64,000 nt of DNA, from assembly GCA_963383645.1 (NCBI GenBank), contig OY726569.1, forward strand, positions 28,477,099 to 28,541,098. The letters run 5' to 3'. Under the pieces are notes generated by a model. That model was not told the DNA's origin. It did not search any database and worked only from the letters and a program-made list of their open reading frames with translations. Shown one piece after another: positions 21,371 through 32,692 of the stretch. Source of the stretch: Muscardinus avellanarius (Eukaryota; Chordata; Mammalia; Rodentia; Gliridae). A program made the position numbers and the translations under genes. Numbering within the stretch: position 1 is the first letter of the stretch; each line of letters starts with the position of its first letter.

Positions 21371-21904
21371 GTAAGTCAGAACTCCAGAAATGTGTAGCCC
21401 AACTCCAAATATTGGGTTTAAATATACATACTATATAGCTATTACTCTGTTCTGTGTAGGTTTTTGTTATTATTGCTATTTTGTTATTAATCGCAACAGT
21501 GCAACTAACTGAGGGTATACATTTTCTGCCATACTATTCTTTTACTCTTTAAGGAGAATTACTGTCAAGATATTGGGAAGAAAATGTTTGCTCCTTTGAG
21601 GGAAGTTTTGTTATTTGTTTATTCGGTGCCCAGCTCTCTGCTGAGCGTCAACATGAATTTCACGATGCTTTGACTTTTATCCTGTCTCCTTATTTTCTCT
21701 CTCAGAAATGCTTCCCTGGTTTTTCCTTGCCTAAGCGCTTCAGTTTTGAGCTCACATTTACCCAGAGTGCATTTAGCTTTTAACCTCTTCAACACTGGCC
21801 TCCTTGTCCCAGTAATTATGCACAGTGAAAGTCAGTCCCGCTCAGTAAATGATCAGTATCGTCAACAAGCCAGGGACCAGAGTTGGCTTAAAAAGATAGA
21901 AGCC

Positions 21905-22092
21905 ACGCCGGGCATGGTGGCGCACGCTTGTAATCCCCGCGCTTGGGAGGCGGAGACAGGAGGATCGCGCAGGTTCGAAGCCAGCGGCGCTGGCTTAAGA
22001 GACCCTGTTTCCAAATAAAAATATAAAAAAATAGGTCTGGGAGTGTAGCCCGGAGGTAGAAGGGCTTCCAGGAACCCCAGTACCACCAGAAA

Positions 22093-22149
<57 letters not shown>

Positions 22150-22345
22150 GGAAAGGAAAAGAAAGAAGCCAGGCACGGTGGCACTTGCCTACTATAATCC
22201 CAGACAAAAGGATCGCAGGTTCGAGGTCAGCCTCAGCAATTTAGTGAGACCCTGTTTCAAAATAAAAAATAAAATATGGTTGGGAGTATAGCTTGGAGGC
22301 AGGATGCCCCAGGGGTTCAATTCCCAGTACCAAAAAAAAGGAAAG
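21905..22345 (+). repeat. Two dimeric SINEs separated by a (GAAA)n run
   Basis: First copy 21,905-22,088 is the GCTGGC-hairpin subtype (GCGCTTGGGAGGCGGAGACA). Then (GAAA)n at about 22,089-22,150. Second copy 22,167-22,345 (GCCAGGCACGGTGGCACTTG, with GGTTGGGAGTATAGCTTGGA). Confidence 0.88.
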
Positions 22346-22880
22346 AAGAAAAGGAAACCTAAGATATGGCTTCTGATCTCAGGAACTTCCAGTCTTATCA
22401 GAGAAACAAAACACTCCCAATGACAGGGCTAATACTGTGGGCGAAGGGCAGGGAGCCCTCTGGCCCGAGACAGGCTGCGGGTGACACGGAAGGCTCCAAA
22501 TTCCTTAGCAGAGAACAAACACAATGCCACCCCACGTGTTTCTGGGGAAGGATTAACGTCTGTTCTGTTCTGAGACAAGTGCCTTTGAGGACCCAAAGCC
22601 CGTCGGCGGTTAGCATCCCTGAGCGAGCTGAGTCAGGCATGAGTCACCAGGACTCTTGCTCGCCCCCAGGGCCCAGTCATGCCAGAGCATGTTTTTAGCA
22701 TGTGTCCCTGGGCAGTGGGCTGGAAATGCTCTCGATCCTACTCTTTCTGGCTAGGTGAAAAACACATATTTGCATATGTCCCCACGAGAGCATGGCAGAT
22801 GAGGTAGGAAATGCCCGCCTGCTCCCTGGTATCTTTAGAAATACACCCACCAGGCCCACATGGGAGGCTGTGGGTTTCAC

Positions 22881-22920
22881 AAAGTTTTGTAAAGACTTTG
22901 TCCCGGAGGAGGAACAGCCA
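22881..22920 (+). repeat. 40-bp direct repeat, upstream copy
   Basis: Begins AAAGTTTTGTAAAGACTTTG and ends GGAACAGCCA. It matches 23,138-23,177 with a single G/A difference. The downstream copy lies directly before TRAJ7; no J frame with FGxG and donor follows this copy. Confidence 0.9.
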
Positions 22921-23137
22921 GAAAGGACGTTCCTTGGTGGTCCGCGGGAGGAAAGTGAGGCTGCGGCCAGGACCAGGGCTGCGCTGTTCACACCTGCGAG
23001 GGAGGCGCCTTCAGGTCCTCAGACCTCCCCCATTACAGGGGGCACTCCAGGGCCAGCTCTTCCTGGGTTCCAGCTTTCAGAACCACTGTGAAGGGTGTGT
23101 CCTCCATGGCAGGGTGGGCCAAACCCCGTCCTTTTGT

Positions 23138-23177
23138 AAAGTTTTGTAAAGACTTTGTCCCGGAGAAGGAACAGCCA
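23138..23177 (+). repeat. 40-bp direct repeat, downstream copy at TRAJ7
   Basis: Second copy of the repeat at 22,881-22,920. It occupies the place where the TRAJ7 nonamer, spacer and heptamer should be. Confidence 0.9.
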
Positions 23178-23178
23178 C

Positions 23179-23227
23179 TGGGAACAACTCATTTTTGGGA
23201 AGGGAACCCAAATGGCGGTCATATCAA
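23179..23227 (+). CDS. TRAJ7: TRAJ7 joining segment with degraded RSS (ORF)
   Basis: Reads WEQLIFGKGTQMAVIS; human TRAJ7 ends NNRLAFGKGNQVVVIP. Compared with human it seems to lack about four bases before the LxF codons. Donor GTAAGT at 23,228 is intact. No canonical heptamer stands upstream. The best candidate, CACTGGG at 23,176-23,182, lies inside sequence that aligns to human coding bases and has no good nonamer 12 bp before it. Start is therefore uncertain by several bases. Confidence 0.8.
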
Positions 23228-24471
23228 GTAAGTGAGCCAGGACCTTCCCGCACAAATGGCTTCCACCCCACCATCCCTGGCCCGGCCCGGTACTGGACAA
23301 CTTCTTACCATATTTCCATGGGAGGGAGAGAGTTTGTACCGTTCATCAATGCCTCACCCAAGGTTCTCAGATGAGCACCGTCCAAATCTTTGTCTTCTCC
23401 CGGCGTCTCCACTGACCGCGCTCCCGCTCGCTATGTAAGGCGCCCCGCTGGCCCCCAAGGCTGGCTGGCTTTCAACCGAACAGTGGGCCACAGGAATGAG
23501 AGCTAGAAGTGACCGTGGGGACAGCGTGCCTTGGCATGGCAGGGGCAGCCCGAGGTCCAGGCCTGAGGTCTGTTCAAGGCCAGGCTGAAGGTCAGATTCC
23601 CCGCCCATGCCCCCACTCAGGCTCAGTGGAGACACACGGCCCTTTGCTAACCTGACCCCCAACCCAGTTGAGACACAGGCACTGAGGGGGACTCCCTGCC
23701 TGGCTAGGGTCGGTGGCCCAGGCTTGGATTTCTGTGGGCTTCGCGCCCTTTGCATCTGCGAGGGAGGCAGAGCCAGCCCTGCTTCCTCCCATCCTTCAAA
23801 AGTCTCGTGGAAATCGCTGTGACTTTCTTCTCTGTGGTCCCAGGGTTTTATAAAAACAGATCTCAGTCTGAATGAAGGTCACTAGAAATAAAGAAATCAA
23901 AGGGCTCCAGGTGCCTTGGCCTATTTCCAGGCAGTAAAGAGGAGAAGATAAAAGCAGAAATCACAGGAAGGGCTGAATCCTGCTCAGAGTCTTGCATCAG
24001 ACAGGGTTATGCAGGAATCAAGCCCGGGGCCTCGTTTAGGAAGAAGGCTGGAAATGGGAAGCCTCAAAGAGCTGTGGCCCAGGAAGGGGGAGCAGAAGGA
24101 GTCTCCAGGACAGGGGTGGGACGGCTTCAGCAAAACTGCAAGACACCCTGGTGCTCACAGCACTCCAGAAGCAGCTTGTATCTATCTGACAAAAGAGAAT
24201 CAGAGTCAGACCCTCAGAAAATCCCCCAACACACAGTGATGGTGGGGTGATGCGTGGGGATGCTCTGGCTCTCTGTGGTGTCAACTCAGGATAACTGGGG
24301 GCTGAGAAGCTCCTGTCCCCCACCCTTGACTCCCATCCTGCCCCCAGGCTCCAGGATAGCCACGCTGGGCGTGTGGCCAGTGCTTCCCCCGGGTGGCCAC
24401 CCAACACCGCTGGGGCAGAGGTAAAGGGAGGTCATGGGAGGCTGGTTTTATCAAAGGCTTTGCTGGCTGTG

Positions 24472-24533
24472 TGCATCAGGGTTGAACTACAAATTTACCT
24501 TTGGAAGGGGGACCCGCCTCAGTGTTCATCCAT
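24472..24533 (+). CDS. TRAJ6: TRAJ6 joining segment
   Basis: Reads ASGLNYKFTFGRGTRLSVHP; human is ASGGSYIPTFGRGTSLIVHP. Nonamer GGTTTTATC at 24,444-24,452, 12-bp spacer, heptamer GGCTGTG at 24,465-24,471 (two changes from consensus). Donor GTGAGT at 24,534. Confidence 0.93.
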
Positions 24534-24969
24534 GTGAGTACTGTAGACGATCAGAGGGAGTTTTGTGGATAGACTATATTATGGAAGGATGTCGCAAGAG
24601 TGAGAGGGTGGTGTGACCTGCTCCTGGTTAAAGGGGTCCTTTGCTGAGCAGAAATAACGATCAGTGTGTCGGAACTAAGAAATTGAGTGAGGCTGTGCTG
24701 GGCGAGGACTTTGCTTTCAGAGGACAAGTGCTCACATTTTGAGAAAGGACACTTCCCTCTTGTTAGGTTTATGAGGTGGACCTTTGTTACTTCAGCCAAG
24801 GGGTCTGCTGCCCCTCTCCCCTGTACAGGGCTGAGACTGCCACCACCTCCCCTGTTCCACGAGGTATCGCCCCCAGATTGGAGTATCCCAAACAGGATGC
24901 CGAGAACCCATGGGGTGCCGGAGTGGGTGAAGCAGGATGGGTTTCCCTTGGCCACCAGAAGACCATGCT

Positions 24970-25260
24970 TCAAAATAAAAGCTGGGTGTGGTGGCACACA
25001 CTTGTAATCCCAGTATTGGAGCTGGAGACAGGAAGATCTCAAGGCCACAGCCAGCCTCAGCAACTTGTGAGGCCCTCTGCAACTTAGTGAGACCCTGTTT
25101 CAAAATAAAGAATAAAAGATAAAGAATAAAATCAGGCTGGGGCTATAGCTCAGAGGTAGAACAGCCCTAGGTTCAACCCCTAGTACCTAAAAATAAAAAT
25201 GATAAATAAAAGGGGATGTGGCTTGGAGATAAAATGCCCCTGGATTCCATTTTTAAAAAA
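24970..25260 (+). repeat. Dimeric SINE plus extra ID fragment
   Basis: Full dimer at 24,970-25,195 (GCTGGGTGTGGTGGCACACA; ID half GGGGCTATAGCTCAGAGGTA), then a partial ID half at 25,210-25,255 (GGGGATGTGGCTTGGAGATA). Confidence 0.82.
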
Positions 25261-25368
25261 TGAACAAAGAATGCTTTGTTCCCTAAGGGAGAAGGCTGTA
25301 AACCTAAGAAGGGGTCGTGGGCAGCTGCTCCGGTGGCAGGGCAGGTATTCATATTGCGATGCACTGGG

Positions 25369-25428
25369 TTGTAAACAGAGGCAGAAGGTTCACTTTTGGG
25401 TGTGGAACAAGACTCCAAGTGCATTCAA
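25369..25428 (+). CDS. TRAJ5: TRAJ5 joining segment with FGCG motif
   Basis: Reads VNRGRRFTFGCGTRLQVHS; human is DTGRRALTFGSGTRLQVQP. The variable motif residue is Cys, adding an unpaired cysteine to framework 4. The heptamer is CACTGGG at 25,362-25,368 and no good nonamer sits 12 bp before it (GCAGGTATT at 25,341-25,349). Donor GTAAGT at 25,429. Confidence 0.88.
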
Positions 25429-27334
25429 GTAAGTGCCTGACGTTAGGCCCTGGCCAAAGACACAGAAGGCCCCTCTTCTGCTTTTCTAGGTGTTGAACTA
25501 GTACTTCCTGAGCTAATTTTTCTTGTTTGTGAGCTTTGAATGTTTTGAAATCTGAATTCCCAGGCACTGGCTTAATAGTTTGTTTTCTAGTGGGGACTGG
25601 CCTTTTCATCATTACAGAGATCAGCTCTTTTGTGGTTTCTAGATCTTTATCAGAGAGAGGAGCTGTGACTGATTATGCCAAAAGACTTAGTTTTTATTTT
25701 TATAACCATTCCATTTCCTGGAAGGTAATGAATGAAACTTCCCAAAGATGCTGGGCATTGGACACACTCTCCCACAACTCCAGGCCCAATCGAAAGATCC
25801 AGAAAGAATTTAAAGCCCAAATGATGCCAGAAAAACAACACAACGTTTAAAAAATGAGCCCGCCCAGAAGTTAAAAGAGAAATGAAATGCCCCCCCCCCC
25901 AAAAAAGAAGTCCTGCACTCCAGCATGACTGCATTAAAAATGAGTTAAAATACTTAGAGGGTCTATGCGTTCAACAAATATTTATTGAGCAATTATTTTA
26001 TCCCAAGCACTATGTAAGATATGAGGAAAGACAGGAAGGGAAGGAGAGGGGATGAGGTAAGGAAGAAAAAGGAAAAGAGATGCAGAGTCTCTCCCTCCAG
26101 GAGCTCGGGGTGTACACAGGCCTTACAGCCCAGGGTCCCCGGGTTCCTGTAGGGGTATGAAGGAAAAGGCATGCTGTTCCTCCCTCCTAACGCGTAGCAC
26201 CCTCCGCTGCACTTCACCCTGGGAGCGCAGGAGCTCTCTCCTTCCTTCCCAAAGCTCTGCAACTCAGCACAACGCCAGGTACATTGTGTCACCAAACAAG
26301 TGGTTGTTTAAAAAAAAAAAAAAAAACTTTCTGGCCAGGACAGTCAGGGAAGGCTTCTTTTATTTTTTGGAGGGGAAGGTAATCGCTGCTTAAAACATGT
26401 CCGTTTAGACATTAGCAAATATTTCCAACAGAGAAAGTCGTTAGACCTCAAAACAAGATCACAGAATCCACCCAAATTCAGGTATGGCAGAGAGGGCAGT
26501 AGGTAGGTTTCTTATGGGGCCTGCGCATCCCTGTGTGGGGAAGAAGCCGCGTCAGGGGCGAGCCCCCCTGCAGTTACCGGTTCATTCACAGACTTCACCA
26601 AAGCCTCTTCCTGGCATGGGTCAGTTCGGGTGGATTTAGAGAGGCTGAAACCCACCATATTTCTCAAGAACCAGAGTTCAGAGGCATGAGGATTACAGGG
26701 TCTGTGAGAGGGAGGCAGCACAAATGGATTTTAGCAGCAAAAAGCAAAGAGGCCTGATGATACATGTGTGAAATCCATTCCGTCACTCGAGAGACCACCC
26801 AGGAAATAGGTTTTCTAAGGCAGCGTTCTCCATGAGGCCCAGAACCAGCTTTGAAGTTCACACCATTTCATGGTGTGTAGGATGGTGTGCGAAAGAAAGA
26901 CCAAATATTCCTATTAGGAAAAGTTGCCACCATTTCTCATAGGTAAATCCCGCCAAGTGTTGGGGGTGCAGAGCCCGCCCCTCAGCGCCTGCAGATCAGC
27001 CCCGGAAGCTTGCAGACGGTGGCAAGAGCGCGTGCCTCTCGGCTGCCTAGGTGCTCCGCAATCGCCTAAATAAAGTGAAGCTGTTTTATGATGATTCAAA
27101 AGAAATAATCAGCACCAATGAGGCCCCTAATTGTGGCCTCGGGAGTGGGTAGAAGAACAAATGGATTTGGAGCACAGAAAACTTAGTGGATAAAATTAGA
27201 CTAACATTTAAAACAAGTTTTAACTTCCTGGAGCTGAAGAAGGCACGTCTAGGCTATCTATTACATGTGTGTGTGCATGTGTAAATTTGCATATGTGTCA
27301 TGGATGTTAATGAGTGTTTAAACAAAAGTAGTTG

Positions 27335-27850
27335 GTGGGCCGGGCATGGTGGCGCACGCTTGTAATCCAGCATTTGGGAGGCTGAGACAGAAAAATCGCA
27401 GTTCGGGAACAGCCTCTGCTACTACTCAGTGAGGCCCTTTGCAACTCAGTGAGACCCTGTTTCAAAATAAAGAATTAAAAAATAGGGCTGAGGATGTAGC
27501 TTGGAGGTAGAATGCCCCTGGTTTCCATGCCCAGTACCACCAAAAAAAAAAAAAAAGTAGTTCTTGGGTCAAACAAATTTGAAAATCTCTGGTTTTCTTT
27601 ATTGTAGGGCTTCTCAGAGACTTTAACATGCTAATATGAAGCCAGGCATGGTGGCACACGCTTGTAATCCCCGCGCTTGGGAGGCGGAGACAGGAGGAGC
27701 CAGCCTCTCTGGCTTAAGAGACCCTGTTTCCACATAAAAAAAAAGTTAAAAATTAGGTCTGGGAGTGTAGCCCGTGGGAGTGTATCCCAGAGGTAGAAGG
27801 GCCTCCAGGAACCCCAGTACCACCAAACAATAAATAAAATTTAAAAAAAA
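27335..27850 (+). repeat. Two dimeric SINEs in tandem
   Basis: First copy 27,335-27,557 (GGGCCGGGCATGGTGGCGCA). Second copy 27,641-27,850 (GCCAGGCATGGTGGCACACG) has a short internal duplication of the ID-half start (GGGAGTGTAGCCCGTGGGAG). Confidence 0.87.
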
Positions 27851-27934
27851 AATAAAATGCTAATATGTGTTCTCCGTCTTTAAGCCTAAAATATAGTATA
27901 CAACATTGTCCAAACTTATTTTGGCTTGGAACCT

Positions 27935-28140
27935 TTTTTTTTGGGGGGGGGGGCCTGGGGATGGAACCCAGGGACATTTGACCTCCACGCTACACCCTCT
28001 GCCCTATTTTTATTCTTTATTTTGAAACAGGGTCTCACTAAGTTACGGAGGGCCTCACTAAGTAGCTGAGGCTCCACGATCCTCCTGTCTCGGCCTCCCA
28101 AATGCTGGGATTACAAGCGTGCGCCACCACGCCTAGCTAG
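27935..28140 (-). repeat. Dimeric SINE
   Basis: Reverse copy with its T/G-rich tail (TTTTTTTTGGGGGGGGGGGC), GGAACCCAGGGACATT, GAAACAGGGTCTCACTAAG and end GCGCCACCACGCCTAGC. Confidence 0.87.
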
Positions 28141-28819
28141 AACCCTTTTTTTATAGAGTACTTTTGAAGGACAGAGCATTGTGAAGTTCTTAGTAAAAAG
28201 TATTTGTCTAAACCATTCTCAAACTTGGAGAATCTTTGAATATCAATCCTAATTATAGAAATCTCCACAGAAAGAGATTCCCAGGCCCCCTTGTAACTCA
28301 CTCCTGAATCCTACGGCCTTCCCAGTCCAGCAGTCCTCCTGTGCACTTCATGTGAATATTCCTATGGCCAGGGAAGTCTCTCTCTGTGCCCTCAAGGCAC
28401 AGTAGATGCCACTTGTGAGAGGGGAGACCTGCTTAGACCTCAGCTCCAGCGTCAGCCCTACCCAAAGTTTCCCAACTATTACCAGTGCTATCAGTTTTCC
28501 CCTCAGCATCCTAATTCACCTCTGGCTCTTCTCCACATGCTTCTGTTTCCTCTATCACCCTCAATTGTGGAACCCAGAATGGGCGCCCAACTTCCAGGAA
28601 GGCCCGGCCAGCTCCAGGCTGGCCAAGGGAAGGGTCTGTGGGCCCTTTCGCACAGAACACTGAGGAATTTGACCTCAAAAAGTCTTGGGGCCAAGACTTT
28701 TCTTTCTCATCAGAGAAGGGGTTACTGGAGGGGTGCTGGATTGCAGGGGTGGGAGGCGGGTACCCAGCCAGGCTGGTTCTGCCCAGGTTAGAGTTCTTGT
28801 AAAGCACCCTCCTACTGTG

Positions 28820-28882
28820 TGGTATCTAGTGGCTACAATACGTTGATCTTTGGAGCAGGGACCAGGCTGGCCGTGAGCCCCG
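28820..28882 (+). CDS. TRAJ4: TRAJ4 joining segment
   Basis: Reads VSSGYNTLIFGAGTRLAVSP; human is FSGGYNKLIFGAGTRLAVHP. Nonamer AGTTCTTGT at 28,792-28,800, 12-bp spacer, heptamer TACTGTG at 28,813-28,819, donor GTGAGT at 28,883. Confidence 0.93.
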
Positions 28883-29048
28883 GTGAGTATGGCCATGACC
28901 AGGGCAAAAAGAATTGCTGATTTGACCCTGAGAAAACCTGCAAAGATTGAGGGCAGGCTGGGGATATATAAAGTTTTCGTTTTCCATCTCGACAAGCTCT
29001 GGTGGTGACTTAAAATGTTTCCATTTCTCATATTAAAGTCAGAAGTGA

Positions 29049-29272
29049 TGCCGGGCGTGGTGGCGCACGCTTGTAATCCCCGCGCTTGGGAGGCTGAGAC
29101 AGGAGGATCGCACAGGTTTGAAGCCAGCCTCGGCTACTTAGTGAGGTTCTCAGCAACTTAGTGAGACCCTGTTTCCAAATAAAATATAAAATAGGTCTGG
29201 GAGTATAGCCCAGAGGTAGAAAGCCTCTGGGTTCCACCCCCAGTACCACAAAAAAAAAAAAAAAAAAAAAAT
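29049..29272 (+). repeat. Dimeric SINE
   Basis: Starts GCCGGGCGTGGTGGCGCACG and ends CCACCCCCAGTACCAC with a long A tail. The ID half is AGGTCTGGGAGTATAGCCCA. Confidence 0.9.
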
Positions 29273-30016
29273 CAGAAGTGCCAAGAACCAATTGAGTAAA
29301 TGAAAATCCAAACAGAATAATTTACAGAAATATAAAAAGGGAATTCCAGACACTCAGTTCTTTCGAGCGAAGCTGATAATATCAGCACCAGATAATCTGA
29401 ACATTCAGGAAATTAGCTAAGTGCCCTTGGGGAAAAGAGATGAGTTAATGGCAAACACAAGTTCTCTTTTAGCGCAGCAGGAGACTAAACTGCCTGGGTT
29501 GGCTTATAAGCAGGTTATGGGGATACTCATCAGAGTCGTCCTTTCTGGGGTTCAGTAGGGTCATGAACCCTCACCCAGGGGCAAAAGGGGCCAGGCCCCC
29601 ATCTTAATGCAGGTAGCACATGAAATAACAAGATACGAAGGCAGAAATGCAGAGGGGAGACGGCAGACCTGGGGGAAATCTAGTTCTACACTCGCCAGCT
29701 GTATTTAATACAGGCTCCACTCTCCACAGCAAAATGACAATTACCACATCATAATGTGAGATAACGTCCCACGCATAACAAGGAATCAATAAGCGGTAGC
29801 TTTTCTAATATATTGCTGTTATTATTTTTGTGGCTTTGCTATACTAAGGTTTATATTGTTGTAAAGGGAAAGAGGAACGGTTTCCTTTGGAAACAGGACA
29901 GCTAAGATTCCGAGACCCTTTTGGGGTCTTAGCATTTTAGGATAGTGATCTGGGACCATGACGAATTCCAGTATATTTGCATCAGGAAAGTTATTACAAA
30001 AGCCTTACCCGCAGTG

Positions 30017-30078
30017 GGGGTACAGCGGTGGTACCAAGATAATCTTTGGAGCAGGGACCAGACTGAGCGTCCAGCCAA
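30017..30078 (+). CDS. TRAJ3: TRAJ3 joining segment
   Basis: Reads GYSGGTKIIFGAGTRLSVQP; human is GYSSASKIIFGSGTRLSIRP. Heptamer CGCAGTG at 30,010-30,016. The 12-bp-spaced nonamer AGTTATTAC at 29,989-29,997 is poor. Donor GTAAGT at 30,079. Confidence 0.93.
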
Positions 30079-30543
30079 GTAAGTAGAGTGGAGCCAGGTA
30101 GAAAGGACAATTATTTCTTCTTTGTCCGAGATACTGAATTGAGTCCAGGTCATTTCTTCTGTAGAATCCCAAATGGTTCTTTTTACTCATCCCCAGGAAA
30201 TCCTCCCACTTAGCACTACGTGCTCTGGGGACATTATCCTTAGACTGGGGTCTTAAGAATCATAAGGCAGGTGATACAAGCTAGTAGTCCTGGACCTTCC
30301 ACTAAAGGATCCAAGGTACTGCTTCTGCTCTACCAAATTTATGGAAATCTCGTGAACTCACAACTTCAGCTCAGGGAACCATAGCAGAATCAGGCAAGAG
30401 AAACAGACTGTACAGACCAGAGACAAAATCACAAAGATAGCAGGAGATGAAACTCTTAGGAGCGTGTCTCCGCCTGTGGGAGCTCAGTGCTTCTGAGTAG
30501 TAGGGAGGGCCCATGAGCTTCTGTAATGGTGTTACCTCCAGTG

Positions 30544-30609
30544 CAAATGCTAGAGGAATAATTGGGAAACTCATATTGGGGACAGGGACCTGGGGGTCCA
30601 TAATATCTG
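30544..30609 (+). CDS. TRAJ2: TRAJ2 joining segment with LGTG motif (ORF)
   Basis: Reads NARGIIGKLILGTG then TWGSIIS; human is NTGGTIDKLTFGKGTHVFIIS. The motif Phe is Leu (codon TTG), which loses the aromatic residue that anchors framework 4. Nonamer AGCTTCTGT at 30,516-30,524, heptamer TCCAGTG at 30,537-30,543, donor GTAAGT at 30,610. Human TRAJ2 is also classed as ORF. Confidence 0.87.
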
Positions 30610-31501
30610 GTAAGTCATCCCAGGCGGCACCATTTACAACCTCACGGGCCAGTGCCGTGGACCCTGTCACCATTATTACTGTGGTGAGGCTAAGAGTGGA
30701 TGTTGTAACTAATTGTCTTTCAGAAGCCTGGGAAGGGAAAAGGCATCGCTATCAATCTTGAATAGCTAAGTTTCTCTAGGTCAAACACATTCAAATTTGA
30801 CTTTAATCATTCAGTGGATATTTTTAAATGCTTCTAATTAGCCATCACTCTATGTCATGTGAGACTGCATATGAAGAAAACTAAGATAGATGCCTGATCT
30901 GTCCCCAAATAATATAAAGACCTGCCAAAAGTACAGAACTATTGTACACTTAGCAACCTGAAAACTATCTCGGTATTAACAGTCTTTGCTATCAATAACA
31001 CAATGGGATTCAGATAGTTAGGGTCCTGGTTAAAAAGTTGCCCTAGAAGAACATTTCATATGGCAGAAAAGATTCCTTGAGCCCTGGAGGATGGGTAAGA
31101 TCTGTATGGGCAGAGTGGAGAAAAGAGGAATTCTAGGCATAAGAACACCAGGGAAAGAGGCATGATCTGGAGAACAAATAAGGCTTCTGCCTTTGGGCTT
31201 AAGTTAACACATCTGATAATTAAGTTGGATCGAGCGAGCAAAGCAGTAGAGGTAAGGGATCCCAGAACCTTCAGGAGAATACAGAAATTAGGGCCAGGAC
31301 CAGGACCAGGATCAGCCACCAGGAAACCAAGAATCCAATTTAGAGATGCAGAGGGGATGTGAAATTAGAGGGATCAGCTCTTCCCATGGATGGCTGGTGG
31401 CACAGGGACCGCCACTCTGCTTCCTCAGAGGGCTCTTGGAGGGGTCGCCTCCTCTCAGAGGAGAGAAATCTCAGGACGTCAGTGAGGAGAGATGGAGGTG
31501 G

Positions 31502-31563
31502 TATGAAGGTGTTAGTCCCTGGTGCAAGTTGGCAAAGGCATCAGAGTTTCCATTATTCCCAAG
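31502..31563 (+). pseudogene. TRAJ1: TRAJ1 pseudogene
   Basis: The stretch TATGAAGGTGTTAGTCCC followed by TGGTGCAAGTTGGCAAAGGC aligns to human TRAJ1 (YESITSQLQFGKGTRVS...). It lacks one base in the middle, so the frame breaks. In the 3' frame the motif is VGKG instead of FGKG. Human-like bases end in CCCAAGAAG with no GT donor. No heptamer is visible before TATGAAG (GAGGTGG). It was probably weak ancestrally, since human TRAJ1 is an ORF. Confidence 0.8.
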
Positions 31564-31942
31564 AAGCCTGCCCACACTATTTTCTGATGCTCTCTGGAGC
31601 CTCTGTGGACCCAAAATCAGTGTCACTAACTCTCATCACTGGGTCCCTGGTGCCCTACTACAGAGCACAGAAGTAGTGGTCAGGGGGCCCTCAATCACTG
31701 CTGTGCCCCAGGGATTTAAGCTTCAGACATGTGCTTTTGCAGTTAGTTTTGAATTGTGATGACAGGTTAGGATCTAGAACAGCTGAACTTTCTTGCTGAA
31801 AATTGATCCAGCCTTGCTGAGGCTATCTTTTCATATCACCTGTGGGAGAATGTGTTTTTCTTGCCAAAGTGGAATAGAATCTCTTTCCCCATGGGGCTCT
31901 GGAAGATAAACTTCTAAAGACCTCCAAGTTAAATGTGGAAGG

Positions 31943-31965
31943 TTTTTTTTTTTTTTTTTTTTTTT
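31943..31965. repeat. Poly-T run
   Basis: Uninterrupted T tract of about 23 bases in unique sequence. Confidence 0.95.
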
Positions 31966-32472
31966 GTCCCAGAAATAAAAGGTATGGTTGCTTTAGAGAT
32001 ACATACAGATGAGATTAAAAGAGAGCTATAAAAAAAATACCTCTACTGTAACTTATCTTTTTGTCCATTAAAGGCCTGGGGTCTGACCACAGCACCTCCC
32101 TCTGCTGGGCAGCTCCAGAGCAGCCCATCCACAGGCAGCTCTGCAGAGCATCCCAGGACCACGCCAAGGGCTGATTTTTTTGGTTTGGGATCCTGCTGGA
32201 TGTCTACACCGCCAAGCCCACCAGGGCTGGTTCAGCAAGCAGGGTACATCCCGGGGGGTCTGAGAAACTTTGTGTGGGCCACAGGAGCAGAGAACCACAG
32301 GGGCCGGAAGTTCTGATCCCAGCCCTCTGCAAACGCTCTGGGTGGCCACAACATGTTAATCCTCCTGGCAAACCTCTGCTTCCTCCTTTAAAGGTGGAGG
32401 TCGGAAAGAATAAACAATGAGAGTCATGTTAAAAAACACAGAATCCCGCAGAAAGACTAAAAAATGAGTCTC

Positions 32473-32690
32473 GGCAGCTGGGCATCGTAGTGCACGCCTG
32501 GAATTGCAGTACTTGGGAGGCCAGGACAGAAGGATCACAGGTTTAAGAACTCAAGGATCACAGGTTCAACCTCAGCAACATAGAGACTCAGCAGCCTAGC
32601 GAGACCCTGTTTCAACATAAAAACACAAAAAGGTCTGGGGGTATAGCTTGGAGGTAGAATGCCCCTGGGTTCAGTATCCAATAGCGCGTG
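32473..32690 (+). repeat. Dimeric SINE with internal duplication
   Basis: Starts GCAGCTGGGCATCGTAGTGC. The phrase AGGATCACAGGTT occurs twice within about 30 bases, and the ID half is GGGGGTATAGCTTGGAGGTA. Confidence 0.85.

Positions 32691-32692
<2 letters not shown>

Larger units (their letters stand above)
25429..28785. other. TRAJ5-TRAJ4 interval, no J segment
   Basis: The longest J-free stretch inside the array, about 3.4 kb. It contains an L2-like piece near 25,968-26,160 (TTCAACAAATATTTATTGAGC), a run of C at about 25,890, and three young SINEs at 27,335-28,140. No RSS/FGxG pair is present. Confidence 0.6.

Noticed and set aside
20407..22207. Long serine/phenylalanine- and tyrosine-isoleucine-rich open frames
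   Set aside because: They translate SINE antisense strands, poly-A/T tails and (AT)n or (GAAA)n microsatellites.
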